Source of the DNA: Apostichopus japonicus
Taxonomy: Eukaryota; Echinodermata; Holothuroidea; Aspidochirotida; Stichopodidae
Length of the DNA stretch: 64,000 nucleotides
NCBI RefSeq assembly: GCF_037975245.1
Contig: NC_092562.1
Location: forward strand, 17,056,521 to 17,120,520
Direction of reading: 5' to 3'
Below the pieces are notes generated by a model. It saw nothing but the letters and a program-made list of their open reading frames with translations, did no database searches and had not been told where the DNA came from. Position numbers and translations under genes: made by a program. Each line of letters starts with the position of its first letter. Position 1 is the stretch's first letter. Positions 14,572 to 29,784 of this stretch are shown here, piece after piece.

Positions 14572-17149
14572 TTAGCTGCCATAATTTGTAAAGAACTACA
14601 GTAGCTATATGCAATGTTATATTCTGATATATGTTACATACAGGTGACATTTCAAGTTTTCATATTATTTTTTCGTTAAGTATCATTTTTGATGATCATG
14701 CGATTAATGCTCACCCTAAATATGTGTAGGTTGACAATTTATGTTGAACTTTTATGTTCTTTTACCAGATTACAGGGAAAGAGAAAATATATTACATTTC
14801 ACATATATTTCACATACATTTCACACAAATTCAAAGATTAATTGAACAAATCAGGAAAAATATAAAGCAAATTAAATCATGCTGACCTTTGTTATACCAC
14901 CTATGATCAACCCAAAAGATGGATATATTTTTGAACACCCACCCACCCACCCACCTCCTCCCCTCCACCAATAGAATTAGAGCTTCCAAAATGTGAGTAG
15001 TCTATAATATGCATCATGAATGTTCAGATAAGCACATATTGCACAAAGAATTGAACTATCCTGCAGTTTCGAAACTTCCATAAAGATTTAGAAAAGATAT
15101 GAATTTTTGTAAAACCCTGAATTACGGCACAATGATCATCAAACTGTTTCATATCCTTCAAACCGGTGGTGGTGTCTGGCGCACAAATTTCACGCTGAGG
15201 CGCTGCATGAAATATGCTTTTTGCGGACAAGATACAAGAATTCTGATAGGGTTCATATATCCCAATTTATCCAGCCTGCATTCAGTCCCTTAATTTTATT
15301 CTTATACAGTTTACAGCAATACTTCACAGTACATGCAGCAGCCACAGTACTGTATGCATATATACTGATTCAGATTTTGAGAGAAACCTCTGGAAGTCTC
15401 ATATTGTTTCCCCTTTTCTTATTTATTTCAAAGCAATTCTCTCACTTCATTTGAAAAATGTTTCAGTTGACGAGGGGTACATTACTTTCACTGTTGGATC
15501 GGATTCACATTCGGTCTTTCAAAACCTTCACAAATATCTCAGCAGTAAAACGACAGATTAAAAAAGGGGGTGGGGGGGGTGTTGACTTCAACAACCTTGT
15601 ACGCTGTTATTTTACCACACAATGCTGCAGCAACAGTCGATTCACATGCTTGTATACTATAATATTGTAATAATAATATAATAGTAATATTAAAATAATA
15701 AATTAACAATATCATTGTTATCATAATATATCATTGTACCCATGTAATACTATTTGCAACAATATTATTGTTTATGTTTTATATATTATTGAGATACAGT
15801 ATTATTGTATGATGTTATACATACTATTTGCAACAAAATCAATCCACCAAAAAATGACAAAACATACATAACTTTCACAACATCTGGTATCATTATTACA
15901 TACCACACCTAATGAATACATACATAATATAACAGGGCTTGACATATAAGCCTCAAAAAGAGCATGGCAAAACGCCATTGGTCAGTTTGAATTTTGAAGG
16001 GCATCACAACAAATGGAAAGGGCATAGCAGCAAAAATAGATCTGAGGAAGGGCACTTAGGGCACCGACAGCATTTCTGGTTGACTGAATAAATTAGGAGC
16101 AGGAACAGTGTCTGATCAGACCATTTCATTACGAGTAATTAAAAAATACAAAATATCAGACTACAAATTGTTCTTTTTCGTATCTCTGTAACTGAATACC
16201 TTTACCTGCCCACATTCAAACATATGCTCTGCGCATTAAACACTAGGATGCAATGAATTACATTTCTTATTCTGTAGGCAGAACTCTTTATCTGCTTCAC
16301 TTTTATCTTTATCGATTTACAATAATTTAAAAAAAAAAAAAAGCTGCAGGCTATTAAAGCATGCACCCAACCTGATTACACAATATGGTGGCATATATGT
16401 ACCAAGAAACCATTACCACATGACTATACACCGAACAAAACAAAAAAAATAGCAATTGAAATGAAGAAACACACCAAAAAAACCCTGACAATCAGATTGA
16501 CTTTCCCCCTTCAAATCTTTTTTAATCTCCAGAATCCTCCTCCGTCGTCGATATATAAAAAGGGCTCTGAGAGCAATTTTAATCTCCCTCCCTCTCGAGC
16601 TTGAATCTCGACCAGTTTTATACCTGAAACACTTCAATGTGGCAGATATACTGCCTGGAATCTGTCCCCATCTACTTCAGTTTCTGCCCGCTCCACGGTG
16701 AGCCCATCTTTCCGCTGTTCCTCTCAAATATCACCCGGGAATGTAATAGTAAGCTTCACAAATGACCTGAAACAGCCAGGCTGAGTCACACTGAGTTATC
16801 CAAACAAAAAATCCTTCACACTGGAGAGCAGAACACATACTCCCCTTTCACTGTCTCCATATTCGATATATAGAAATTCATACGGAGAAAGGTAAAAACT
16901 TTCCACCTTCTAATACTGCCATCTTCTCTTACTGCTTGATGGAAATAGGTTGCAGATATAATGGCAGGGTATTTTTGGACTGGCTATTCTTGCAATAATC
17001 TGGCTTCCTTTCCTTCCTTCCTTTCTCTTTTTCTGTCTTGTTTTTTTCCCTCTCTCTTTTTTTTTTGATTTATCACATAGAAATTCCTACCCTGTTTGAA
17101 ATTCAACCCGTTTTCGAGAGACAACTTTCCCTTTTTACCTTAGGCCCTG

Positions 17150-17265
17150 AATTCATCAGCACAGGTTCAGATGTCAGGTCATCTCAAAAGTAATCAGCCA
17201 ATCAAATGGCAGCCTGAGGGAATATTGAATATTCATATCTGTGAAAGCGAATATAAACTTTCCTT
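17150..17265. promoter_or_regulatory. possible conserved noncoding element
   Basis: The segment combines AGTAATCAGCCAATCAAATG with TTGAATATTCATATCTG. It holds a PBX/MEIS-like and CCAAT-like cluster next to an octamer-like ATTCATAT in non-repetitive sequence. The regulatory reading rests on motif density only. Confidence 0.2.
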
Positions 17266-20200
17266 CAAAATAGATAGGATTGGTATTGCACCACCACCGC
17301 CGCTCATAGGCCCTTGTCACCAGATCCTAAAATTGTGGTTTTCTTCTCTCTTTTTATTAAAAGATTGTATATGAAATCTACCCCCACAAGCAAGTTTCAA
17401 GAAAAGAAAAAAAAATGGATGATTGTCTTTCCCCTTTTCGAAGGAGTATATATAAAAGTAAAAGGGATTGAATTTCTCAACAACGCAGCAAAAAATTCTT
17501 GACACACTTATTGCAGTTACACTGGGAAGAGAAACTACAGACCTATATAAGTACAGTTTGGACGAGGAAGAAACATCGACGTTGACGATGCCTTCCTTGT
17601 CTATAAAGTATGAAAGTTGAGAGTGTACGAGTAAGGCTTTTCCTTTCAACTACAAGACTTGGGGAGCGTTGAATCTCGTGGATGCAGCATGACAGCTGAT
17701 TCGATGGAACCTCACCATCAAGACGAAGACGGAGAGAGACGGCAAGTTGTATTTTCATCTTGACTCGGAGGAACTAGTCATTAGCACAGTAGGGAGAAAT
17801 CCTGCTTGATCAACAGATGCAGACAATTTTCTCATCATATTAATTCAGAGGGAAAATAAAGGAAAATCTTATTCTGTATGGGAGTGATGTATATAGTCAT
17901 GTTCAATGGATGAAGACTGAGTTATATATGTACACACACAGAACTGAGGCAATTGAAGCTCCTTGGACAGAAAAGCCTGCCATATACAGTGTTACAGACA
18001 GTAATTCTGAAACCTGTGCGAACGATACACTGCACTATAGCTCCCAAAGAATGTTCCATCAATCCAAAATGCCATCAATACAAATTGGCATCAAATGTGA
18101 TGCCTTAGAAGTGGCAAAATCAAACCAATAATTACAAACCAAAATAATTACTGAGATTTCTGAACAAAATCTGTACCCTGCAGATCTATGGGTTCAAATG
18201 TTATGCAAAAGTTTTTGCTGTTCTTTGAATCTACAAGCTTTTTTTTTTCTTTTTTTTTTGGGCAAAAGGAAATTATAATGATCCAATTAGACATGTTGTC
18301 AAGGACGACAGTAGCAAATCCTGATTCTCTACTACTTGTACAGTACTGTACTGTGCCTTTAAGGATTGTGTGCTTACATTATATTTTCTCTCTTTTTGAA
18401 ACTTTCTTTTTCCCTCATTTATTTTAAAGGAATGTTTTTGTCAATAACATTGCTTCATTTTTTGTTTTCTTCTTTGAAGGATGGCATTTTGTCAAAGGAC
18501 ATCATGAGTGAGCCATCCATGTGGAAAGAGAGGAAGGTTGGTGGGGGGGGGTGGGATGGAAACGCAGGAAGGGGTAGATTGTGAGATAGTGGAGAGCAAA
18601 GTGGGAGCTCACTTGAAGTTTAATGAAAATATCATTTGTAAACAAAGGACTTTTTATTATCCTTAAGAGTTATTAATCCTGTGTGCACACTGTCATGCTT
18701 GACAAGGGAAAGGGACATTGGAAAGGACCCCATCACTTGTATTTATTTTCATGTGGTACACTTTGATGGACCTTGTTTTTTTTTTTTAGCTACCATGGCA
18801 AAGGTAGCATGCTGAGGGGGCTGCAGGCTTAGAATGCAGCCATGCTGGGTATAGGACATATAAGTTATTGTTCTCCACATGTAGATCCACAAAGCGGCAA
18901 GTGCTACTGCTCTGAGGAGATAAATCCATGTTAGGCCTATTCTGGCAAGATTTTAAAGCTGCTACAAGTTTTCTTTTGAACACAGTGCCAAACTGGGGGT
19001 ACACCATTGTACCAAATTGTCTGCTTGACAATAGCAAAACCGCCCCCTCCCCGACCCCCCACCACACAAAACAATCCTGGCAGTATGGGCACTGCCAGGT
19101 CATGTCAGACCCAATAGGGGCCAATGTACAGTTGGAACTCGATTTTAAACAATTCATGTAACTTCAAGCACAGAAACATTGGTGGTCTAGTTGCAAATAT
19201 ATATTCAATCAATTAATTAACAAAACTTCATCTTTAATTTATCTTTCGAAAACAGCCACATTTCTGTACCAGCAACATAAACTTTGTTACGTTGATCAAA
19301 ATCTTATGATAATAGAGCATTGCATTTAATTCTAAGAAAGTAATAGTACCTCTCGCTATTTCAAATTTTATAAGTTTGCCATTTTTTTCCCCTCTATCTC
19401 TTTCTCATTTTTCATCTCTGACGTCTGAATATTCCTTTTATATCGCAGACGACCCGACGGCCGCAATTACGGATGCGATGCCGGTGTTCAGAGAAGGCCA
19501 GGCCTGGTTTTCATCTCTTTAAAACAAGAGAGGGGTATGAAATATTATTCCCATGCTCACTTCATCAAATCCCTAAGTTCTGCGCAGTAATTTGATTAAT
19601 TTAAAAACTCCACAACGAAATGAACCTTGAGATGCCATCTGCTTCTTGGTGTCTACTGATCTCGGAGAGAATCGAACAGTAGCTCCCGAAGACGAACAGC
19701 AGAAAAACCTATGCAAGATGCATGTAGGGAGCTGTAACCAAGACACCACCATGGTAAGAGGATGGCTGATATCATTTATATCTGAAGAGAAGAGCAGCCG
19801 CTTCTGAAAAATCGGCAGGCAGTTATCAAACCACTTCTAATGACAGACAAACAGTGATGATGGGGCAGATAACTTAGTTTACTGCCACCTAACATACCAT
19901 CCGTCACACAGCATGTGTGTGTGCGTGTGTGTATGTGTGTAGTACTACTGTACTCTACCACAAAACCTATCAATTGGATCTAATAATATCTCTCTATCAC
20001 TCTGTCTCTCTTCACTGCAGGCTTTAAAAATTTAAACTCTCTTTTACAAAAAAATTCTGTAAAACGTTGTGGATTGGAACCTGGTCATCAATGTTTATAC
20101 CATAGGGTTTATTAGGGAAGAGGTCAGCTAAGCTAAATCTTAATGGGATCTTATTGAATGGAGAGATAAAGAGAGTTGAGAGACAGAGACAGAGAGGACT

Positions 20201-20724
20201 GGTATATCTCGCCCTATAAAAATGGAAGGCCTGTGGTAGGAGATTAAAGGAAGTACTGCTTACACAATACACAGCAAAGCATGAACACAGACAACAGACC
20301 CAAGGTATAAAGTTATCTTGAGTGTAATCAACTCAACTACCCAAATACAACGCAATTAATGAACATCATACATCCGACTTTCTGACTGAACAGAGATCAT
20401 ACGGTATCATATGCTGCACAGTGAAGAAGACACTGGAAATGGTGTTATCAGTGTGTTAAAAGTAATGATAGATAATAAACAGAGACACAGTAGCCTATAG
20501 AGCCAGTTATAATGTTCTGGTTACGATGTGTAGCAACTTCCAGCCTACTGAATATGCAACAGGAGCAGATTCATTGTCTGACGGTGATAATATTTGAGTG
20601 GTAATTGTACTATTATTCTAGGACATCCAAGAAACTGCCCTTAAAAATGCGACATGGCGCTCAAACTGTCCATACTAGGAAGACTGAGATATTTTGTTTC
20701 TCCATTTTTTTGCCATTAGTGTCT

Positions 20725-20790
20725 TTGATGCAATATTAATGTCTTAAAAAATATGTCTTTGATGCAATATAAATGTCTTAAAAAATATCC
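20725..20790 (+). repeat. 34-bp tandem duplication
   Basis: Two adjacent copies of a 34-bp unit that reads TTTGATGCAATATAAATG followed by TCTTAAAAAATAT differ by about one base. Confidence 0.9.
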
Positions 20791-20856
20791 GTACAACTAC
20801 ATCACATGGTACAATATAGCGACAGTCACTGGAGGTGACCTGGTCAGCAGGGCAGG

Positions 20857-20922
20857 TCAGTGTCAAAGGTTACCGGGTCACTCTAGAAGAGGAGACAGGT
20901 AAGTGAGTAGCGAAGTAAATAT
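20857..20922 (+). repeat. dispersed donor-like motif, copy 3
   Basis: The copy reads AGTGTCAAAGGTTACCGGG, then TCACTCTAGAAG, then AGGAGACAGGTAAGTGAGTA and GCGAAGTAAATAT. The GACAG|GTAAGTGAG core is intact and on the plus strand. Confidence 0.75.
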
Positions 20923-23900
20923 ACTATGTACTCAACTTTCTAATCGAGAAATTTTCCAAAATTGGTTCCAAAATAGTAACTCGAACTGAAACCATGCACA
21001 CTGAGTGTATATTGATGCATGTGTATTTAAATTTCTCTCAGACTAAGTTTATTGTCAAGCAAATCTTCCAAAAAAAATTTTACTCTTAAAATATGTAGTA
21101 TACAAAATGACACAATGCCAATAACCCATACATTCAACCCTTGGAGAGGTCCTGCAGAGTGGAAATTTTACCGGACGAAAAAAAATCTGGGATTCATTCC
21201 TTTTTAGCTCACAATCGGACTATTTTGTTTCGACGGGAGCACTTGAGATGAATCTAACGGATAACGTCAAAATTCCAGATTTAGTCTGAAAGGGGGGGAA
21301 CTTGAGTACCCTCTTAGGCCAGGCCGAAGGAAGTTTGTGCACGGTAATAATTGGATGGATAGTTTGAGGTACCCAAAGGAGAACAATTTTATACCTTCAA
21401 CCTTCTTGAAACAAGATATAGTCTGCCTCTTTCAATGATAGATTGAATGTAAGGGGTAAGAGGTATGAGTGCATGCGAGAATCCATAAAATCAGTACCTA
21501 GTAAAATAGGCTTGATTTCATGACAGGTAGAAATACAGTCTAACTGTGTTATGTGGCGACAGGTTTATAATGAGAGAAATGAAAGAAGACAAGTTTGTCA
21601 AAGAGTAAATCTATTTTAAGATCGAAACGGGCTGTCACAGAAAATACATTTCGTATTTCAGCTTTAATATAATTCATAAACCTTTGCAAATCAAATAGAA
21701 ATACATATCATTTTGAGGAATTTTGAAACTCATATGTTTGCACCATATCCATGGTTACTATATTATAATATATAAATAATTAAAAAAATGAAAAGTAAGA
21801 TACCCAGTACAGATTTCTCCACTTTAATCATATTTCCACTCCTTTTTATGTCAACATCTATAACCAGTTGCAGTGAAAACACTCCTTGTAATTAAGATGT
21901 GTCTTGTTTCTGCATGGTGCACCCTCACCAACCTCTACGAATGGGTTCGAATTCAACTGATACACACCAGTAGAGCAAACAATTGGCAAGATGGGTGGCC
22001 CTGTCACTATTGTAAAGTATAAATAATACTATGATGTCACCACTCTACCTACTGTAGCTCCCTCATTTTTAACCTCAACAAGTGCAAGCATGTTGTATGA
22101 CTATTGACGACAATGGGTTACAGTTAAACTGTTGCACTTGAGAGAACTTATACTAAACAATGAAAACAGCTATATAGTGCAGAAAAGGGTACTCCAGCTC
22201 AATATATGTATGTGATACATGTAATTCCCAGGCTAGATCACTATAAAATAGGTTGATTAAAAGTGTGAAACTTAAAGGAGCACTCCAAGACATTTTTACT
22301 CTTACAGGTTTTTTAAGATTAGTTAAAATTGGTAAATGTTTGTATACTTAATATCCCATTTAACAATATTACAGTTAATTCAATGCAATAGTCTAGTTGT
22401 ATTTGTTTCAAATTATGATCATAATGATGATGACGACTTGAACATAAAAAAATGAAAAACTGTCAATGTGCATAATCGATCATAATTTTCCGCGAGAGTG
22501 ATGTAATTTTGTAGGAGTCAACTGAAATAAGTCATATTTGACTCGCCACATGAAGGCAATTAATATTAAGGGCGCCATTATTTGCTCAATTTTAATCCTG
22601 ATATGAGTGATACGTACAGAAAACTATAGATTTGCTTTGAATTTTACCAGAAATTGGCTGGCCATGCAATGAGCCTAAGATATTATGTATACGAAAAAGT
22701 GACAACAACATAACAACTGGTGCTAAAGTACATCACTACACAATTGGAAAAATGTCAACTATGTTGTTGCTAAATAAAGGTTACATCCTCAAAACATGGA
22801 TATGATTCAAGTTTCATGGCATGGTTGGAACACTTTCTGCGTTTCCTGCAAACATTTCTGATAGTTCCAGAGACTTTTCACCACATTGTCACAAAAATTG
22901 ACAACAGATCATCCAAGTCCTGGCGAGTAAACAAACTCTGTTAATGTTGATTAATTTTTAATTCATATTTAACACTTTTCATAATTTATTTTTATTTTTA
23001 ATACCATCTCAATTTAATTAGTTCCTTTATTTTATTTTAATTTTTTCACACAGGCTCAGTAACCTCCTGCAAGCACCATTAATTTCCCACTACCACCCCC
23101 TCCCCCCCCCCCCCAATTTTGACAGGTTTGCTAGTTTTCAAATCCTGTTACATGGCTTTCAACTCTGCTATGAACGATATTCTATATATGCAAACCCAAA
23201 TCCAACGATACGCTGTATATATTCACTGTATTCACTTAACAAGACTGCCTTGGATGCATACATTATTTTCGATACACACCCGTCGTTTTTTAAGAGCCAC
23301 CTCACAGTACCTGCCTGTCCCCATATATGATGACACCTGTCTACAAAACACAATTTCTGCAAATTTGGCTGGATCAGCTGACACCGTCAGCACACAGCGA
23401 GATATATCACCCTGACTGACGAAGAAGAACAAGTTGTCACCAGGAGGAGGATAAACCCATTGATCTTATATACAAGCAATGACACATGGTCTCTGTCAAC
23501 GACTGTACTGTACCCCACATTTATAAACATTCATTAGGGCCCTTGAATGATAACTTCTAGCAGCAACAGCGATGGGAAAAAAACACAAAAACAAAAAAAA
23601 AAAAGGAAAAAAAAAAGGTAGGAAGGAAGGAGAAATAGCAAAGACAGAAAGAAAAAAAACAGGAGATGAAAAACAAAAATTCAAAGGGAATAGAGATCTT
23701 CACTCCGACACGGAGAATGATAAAACAAGAAATAGAGGCCAGGATTGCTGTAGTGACTCTGGGTATAGGTAACAATAAGCCAAGGAGTCGTGGAATGCTC
23801 TCCTTGATACAGCCGTGCTGGGGAGATTCGTGATCAGCTCGTGGCAAAAGAGTCAGAGACTGCCGATGTGAGCAGCGTAGGGTTACAACTTTGAACAGAA

Positions 23901-24824
23901 GAAGTGGCTGAGAGTTTGACAATCTGTGCACTGCTAATGCGTTTGAAATACTGAAGAGTTTCAAAATGAGCGAAAGAGAATAAATTTACGAGTAGCCTAG
24001 ATGCATCCATCGAGTGGGTAGAAGACAGGCTAAATGTTCCAGGGAAGGCCGACCGTGCAACAACCCAAAAAAAACAAGTAACTGCGCCAGAGAAAGAGAG
24101 TGCCATTTGTAGGACAAAAGTGTACGGCGAATCACGCAAAGATTTAATGAGCGCTTCCTTTAGAATAAGAAATAGAACATGAAACAGATATGTTATTGAG
24201 AAACAAAGACAATAAATTGAAACCTTGGGGATTTTATAGTTTACTCAACAGTAATATAAGATAAACCAACAAATAGAGGGACCTAGAAAATTCAGAATCA
24301 GGGTTAACTATACTATGTAGACCTGTCATTAACTACAATCTTTATAAATAAATATATGGAAATTGACTGTACGTTAGCAACTTTACACATCCTGATGTGA
24401 AATTGATACATTTATTTATATAGTAAAACAACTCGATATCATGCAATAAATAAACATCAGTAAGAAAATGTTTTAATTGATTTCGAATATTTTAAGCATT
24501 CATGGAACATGAGTTTCATTATAGAGTCGAACATATCATTGTAGACATACTGTACATAACACACAATAACTACTACCATACAGTATACAGCACACATGTG
24601 TGCAACATCATGAATAGGAAGGTACACAACTTCATTCTGAACCTTCGTCAGTTGCAAGCAGCAGGATTCGCGCAAGAAAATACGTCAGAAAAGGCGAATA
24701 AGAAAACAGAGTCGAAAAACACACATTTCCCTTCGGAATGGTAAATTCGGAAGGAAGAGATGGTGTGTGCCGCAGTGACCCGTAGGAGAGGTCACCGAGT
24801 GCGCAGCGCAAAACTTATACCAGT

Positions 24825-24892
24825 AGCGTCTTGGTAGACTAGAAAAGTGTGTTAGTGTGGTAGGAGACAGGTCAGAGAGCAGTGAAGTATAT
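24825..24892 (+). repeat. dispersed donor-like motif, copy 4 (diverged)
   Basis: The copy reads GTCTTGGTAGACTAGAAAAG, then GTTAGTGTGGTAGGAGACAG, then GTCAGAGAGCAGTGAAGTAT. The donor-like core has mutated from GTAAGTGAG to GTCAGAGAG. A nearby 35-bp direct repeat (ACACATGTGTGCAA..TCATGAAT, near 24590 and 24907) brackets it. Confidence 0.6.
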
Positions 24893-25294
24893 ACAGTATG
24901 TATACAACACACATGTGTGCAATATCATGAATGGGATGGTATAGAAACCATATGAGCATGCACGCACCAAAACTAAAAGTAAAAACCAAAGTTTAGTCCA
25001 AAGTCCTGCCATGATCGGTTTGAACATATTTACTGACAAACTTAAGTAATGCTTGTTGAAAGCTATTCACTACCACATGAGTATGTTAAATTTCAATTAC
25101 TGAAGGCCAAATGAACACACTGTCATTTGTACTGCAGTCGTGATGCATGTAGTACTGCCAACTTGTAAGGTATACCTACCTAAACACTCACTTTACACAT
25201 GAAAAAAAATAATCAAAAAATATGAAAACATAAAAAACAACCAATTTCATGAAAACCTGTATATAAAAAAAATCAAAAAAAAAATTAAAATTAA

Positions 25295-26020
25295 AACCTA
25301 TTTCATAAACACATTCAGAACCTTGTAAAATGGAGTTTTTTTTCCCCTTTCATTTGCTATGGTGCTTAAGTCAACACAAATTTTTTTTTATTTTTTATGT
25401 TATGGTGCCACAATATAATGTTGACTGCCGATCGTTATGCACTGCTATACTGTACACTATGCGTACAATTTTCTATGTACGTATGTATGCTCTCCTTCAA
25501 TGTGCACTACCAAAAAAATAAAAACAATTAAAAAAAATAAAACTTAAAAACAATTTCATAAACAAATTCAGAACCTTGTAAAATGGAGTTTTTTTTTCTC
25601 CCTTTTCTTTGCTATGGTGCTTAAGTCAACACATATTTTTTTTTTTTTTTAATGCTATGGTGCCACAATATAATGTTGACTGCCGATCGTTATGCACTGC
25701 TATACTGTACACTATGCCTACAATTTTCTATGTACGTATGTATGCTCTCCTTCAATGTGCACTACCAAAAAAAATCCAAAAAAAAAATCAAAATTAAAAC
25801 CAATTTCATAAACACTTTCAGAACCTTGTAAAATGGAGTTTTTTTTCCCTTTTCTTTTGCTATGGCGCTTAAGTCAACACATCATTTTTTAAATTTTATG
25901 CTATGGTTCCACAGTATAATATTTTACTGGCGACCATTATGCACCGCTATACTGTACAGTATGCGTACAATTTTCTATATACATGTATGTATGCTCTCCT
26001 TCAATGTTCACTACAGAAAA
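25295..26020 (+). repeat. tandem array, 3 copies of a 250-bp unit
   Basis: Three head-to-tail copies begin around 25295, 25547 and 25797. Each reads TTCAGAACCTTGTAAAATGG, a T-run, GCTTAAGTCAACAC, then ATGGTGCCACAATATAATG, ATGCACTGCTATACTGTACA and TATGTATGCTCTCCTTCAAT. The spacing is 252 and 250 bp. The third copy is the most diverged. Short open frames recurring in each unit are repeat artefacts. Confidence 0.92.
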
Positions 26021-27749
26021 AAAAAAAAAAGTAAACAAACATAGGCAAACTCCATGACAGTCATAACACAGACAAGCATAGTGCACGGTAAGGTCAAGAC
26101 ATCTATTAATAGAAACAGAGTCAGAGCTAGCCTAGAATCTGGGGCAGACATGGGAAAGACTACCCTGGACAAAACTAGAATGCTGTAGCCTTGACAAAAA
26201 AAACTGTAGACCTTTCCAGAAAAGAAGAAAGAGAAAGAGAGAGAGATATTTTAGGGACAAAAAATGATGTCATAACAACAGAAGGTCATTCAACTATTGC
26301 AGTTTCTTCATATTATGACCCTATGACATTATTGGAGGGAAGGATAAATTGTTTGGTTGAAATTCTAAACAGGCTCGCTGTATGAATGTGCAGTATATAC
26401 TTAGCTGTTCTTGTGTGCATGAAAAATAATATATCACTAAACAAGTGGCAAAAAATTTTAATTAAATTCCGTGGGTGTCTGAGAAATGAAGATCTAGCAA
26501 TTAATAATTTTCAACATCAAGTACATAAACTAGAGTTTTCTGGTTTTTATTTTATTTGATTTATTTGCAAACGATATTTTGCAAATTTATTTTTTTGCAA
26601 ATGATTCTCAGAAATTTTTTGAAAATATTTGATATACATTACAAAACAGGGTATGTTCACTTGGAGTTATACTCGGCAGGTGTGATAATTTTTTTTTTTA
26701 TAAAAAACCTATTTTTCTGAAGTGACCCTAAAATAAATGCTTGCAGCCATTTCTAAGTTCTCATCAACAAAGCAGACAGAGAAGGAGAACAAACTAACAA
26801 TTAATACCACTAACAAAAACTTAACTGCAAAAACAAGTGAAAAGACAAAACTTGGAACAACATGTAAACATACATACATAGACAGCGAGAGAGCTAAGGC
26901 CTAAATACTGTCAGAGTAAATTCCCACAACTGCATACATTACTGTACCCACTGTACTTGAAAGTAACCTAGAGAAATCCATACTTATATACTTTCATCAA
27001 TAGAGTAAATCATTTGTCGCAGAAAAAAAAAAAAATCTCTTTTCTTCCTACTAATGTGCCAGACTATTCCAGATGTCAAAACTTCAGCTTGTAACATTTT
27101 ATCTTCTCTTTTCCTTTTTTCCCCGTTTCTTTTTTCATGGCATTGCCATGCAACTGATAAAGAGACAGAATGCAGTTTATAGTTTGTGGTAGGCTTGATT
27201 GGTGAACACAATAACACTGGTATCTCAAACAACAACAGGACAGGAAAGATTGATGGCAGAAAATCATAAAATGTCTGATCACAGTTGCAACTACAAAGAG
27301 AGGACAATAAACCATGATATCTCACATAAACATGTGGTTAAAGTTTTAGGTTAATACATTCATCTTCTAAATTAGTTTCATCCATTTACTTTTCTTGAGA
27401 CACTGCATGGTATTACAGAAGTTCCTTTATAAACTTCTATCATATGTACTAAACAGTGGGCTGATGGAATCAAGGTGTGAGGTTACAAAGAACACATTAC
27501 ATACCCATCACCACACTGTGGCAACAGCACCACACTGTGGCAACAGCACACATCGGAAGTTGAAGCAGCATTACATACATGTTGGTTTTATATTCTATGG
27601 CAGCATACAACAGTACCATCTCAAGATAGCAACACTGCACATCGGAAGTTAAAGCAGCATGTACCTACATGTACAACATACTATGGCGCCAAACATCAGT
27701 ACGATCTAACCGTAGCTACAACACCACACATCAGAAGCTATTAAAGCAG

Positions 27750-27835
27750 TATTATTATATATTATATCATATTATATATTTATATATATTATATATTATA
27801 TTATATACATTATATTATGTATTATATATTAAAGC
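27750..27835. repeat. (TATTATATA)-type AT microsatellite
   Basis: About 85 bp consisting almost only of A and T in TATTATA steps. Confidence 0.9.
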
Positions 27836-29784
27836 AGTGTTACATACACACATTCCATTACACAATACAGCAGTGTGATAGTCACCATGTATATAGCGAC
27901 ACCACATAGTTCAGTATACGCATATATCTTCTATTTTAAATGTACCACTCTGAATTTCTTCATCCATGTTCAGTTTTCATATTTAAGTTTGTTGAACATG
28001 AGACAGACAATTAATTTACAACATTCTACCAATGCAACCATATATCTATAGAGCAGTCTCCACCCCCCTCCTCCCCCCCCACCAACCCTATCCCCTCCCT
28101 GTCCACCCCTATTCACCTTCTCAAGCACATAGTTAAAAATTAAACAATTACAAGCTAGGATCTACAATGGTAAGAATTACTTGAGAATCGCAGGTTTTTT
28201 ATTCCTTCATGCCACACATTTTTCTTTTGTAAGCAGAGTACACTGGCTTGTGTCTTAGACCTTGTACTTAGTACAATAAAATATATTGAGGCTGGGAAAT
28301 AAGAAACTAGTGTCTTCTTTAACTATATTATTCTCTGTTTCTATTTTGTTATTACACGGCTCTATGTATAGACCCTCTTCAGGGATAAAAGGTCAGAGTT
28401 AATACACTTTCTTTGTTGTTTTATTTTTTCTGTCTTTGGTTTTGTGTTCACTTTGTTTGTTTTGCTTTTGGTTTGTTTTCTCATCTATACAGTGCTGTAA
28501 CGTCTGCACTGCACAACACATGTGCACTATGTGTACAGCAATCCATAATATAAACTAATAGTGCCTTCTTCCAGCTCTGTGGCTAGCAGTTAGATCATTT
28601 AATTGTGTATATTTATATTTAATTATACACTGTTATCATCAAACTACAAAGTAAATGGGTATAGATCAATACACTATGGTAGATGAATACAGGCTACAGT
28701 AAATGTATGCAGCATAGAGAGAGCAATGGAGTGAACAGATATAAGTTAACTGTAAAATTCTGTACCTAAGAGGGTTGTTGTTTTAATGTGTTGAGTGTAT
28801 GTAAACCAGATGGCATACTCCACTATGTATTTTATACACACTGTTGCCCCCTGTGTTGAAATGGTACTTGCATGGGCACTATATATGCAATATAATGCAT
28901 TGTGCCACAATCATGGATGGAGTGTACACAATATGTACAATAACATCGACCATATATGTGTTTTATTACTATTACTATTAATAACCACAGGAATTATTCA
29001 ACCATTTTCAGATGTGATGCATAGAAAACGTGGACGGTAATTCACACAGTACAGTAGCTTGTGCGTGAAACGTAAACTGCATACCCATGACAGGCTAACA
29101 GGATCTACAGTATATTACACATGACATAAATTCAGAAGTGTTGATTATCTTGTTGTACCATAGAAAGGAATCGTGTGAATGTGAAATTTCAAGTTACAGT
29201 ATAAGGACGAGGTGTAAACAAAGACCTAAGACTCCATCTAGGTAGTGGGCTGCCAGTAAATTCACATACAATTTTATCATGTTACTAATATTCATGTTTA
29301 CAGTACGAGTTAAAAAATTCTCACATTTTCTCTTTGAGCGCAGTATTTAATGCACCAACTGCATTGTGGAAAGAAGAAAAAAAACTACATCTGACACATA
29401 CCAGCATATCAATTTTTATTGTCCTTTTTCTGTAACCTCAATTGTTATTTTTCATTATCCACAACAGATGGAGATACTATATGCAAGAAGATGAAGAAGA
29501 AGACAGAGAAAAAAAAAAACCCAAAGAGTCCAGTGGGGAATACACCCTCTACTTCCAATTGAGCTTGATTAATACAAAAATTTCATAACACACATGGGAA
29601 ATTTTAATGAATAAAAGAATATTCACACTGAGATAAAAAAAATTTAAAAAAAAATCATAGAAACAAGACTGTGCATGATCAGCTGTTTTGCTTTCCCAAG
29701 TTAACTTTTTTTTCATATTTTCATATCTTCAGATGTAAATATGATATCATAATAAATCTTATTTCCAGGGAGAAACCCTTCCAC

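Noticed and set aside
16540-16600. TATATAAAAAGG TATA-like box on the plus strand
   Set aside because: No downstream ORF or exon; AT-rich background makes chance matches likely.
22270-22330. TTAAAGGAGCACTCCAAG, resembling a transposon end
   Set aside because: No matching inverted end or target duplication found nearby.
23557-24139. Two overlapping minus-strand frames near 23.6-24.1 kb
   Set aside because: Composition is poly-T/K-rich or featureless, with no splice signals or family resemblance.
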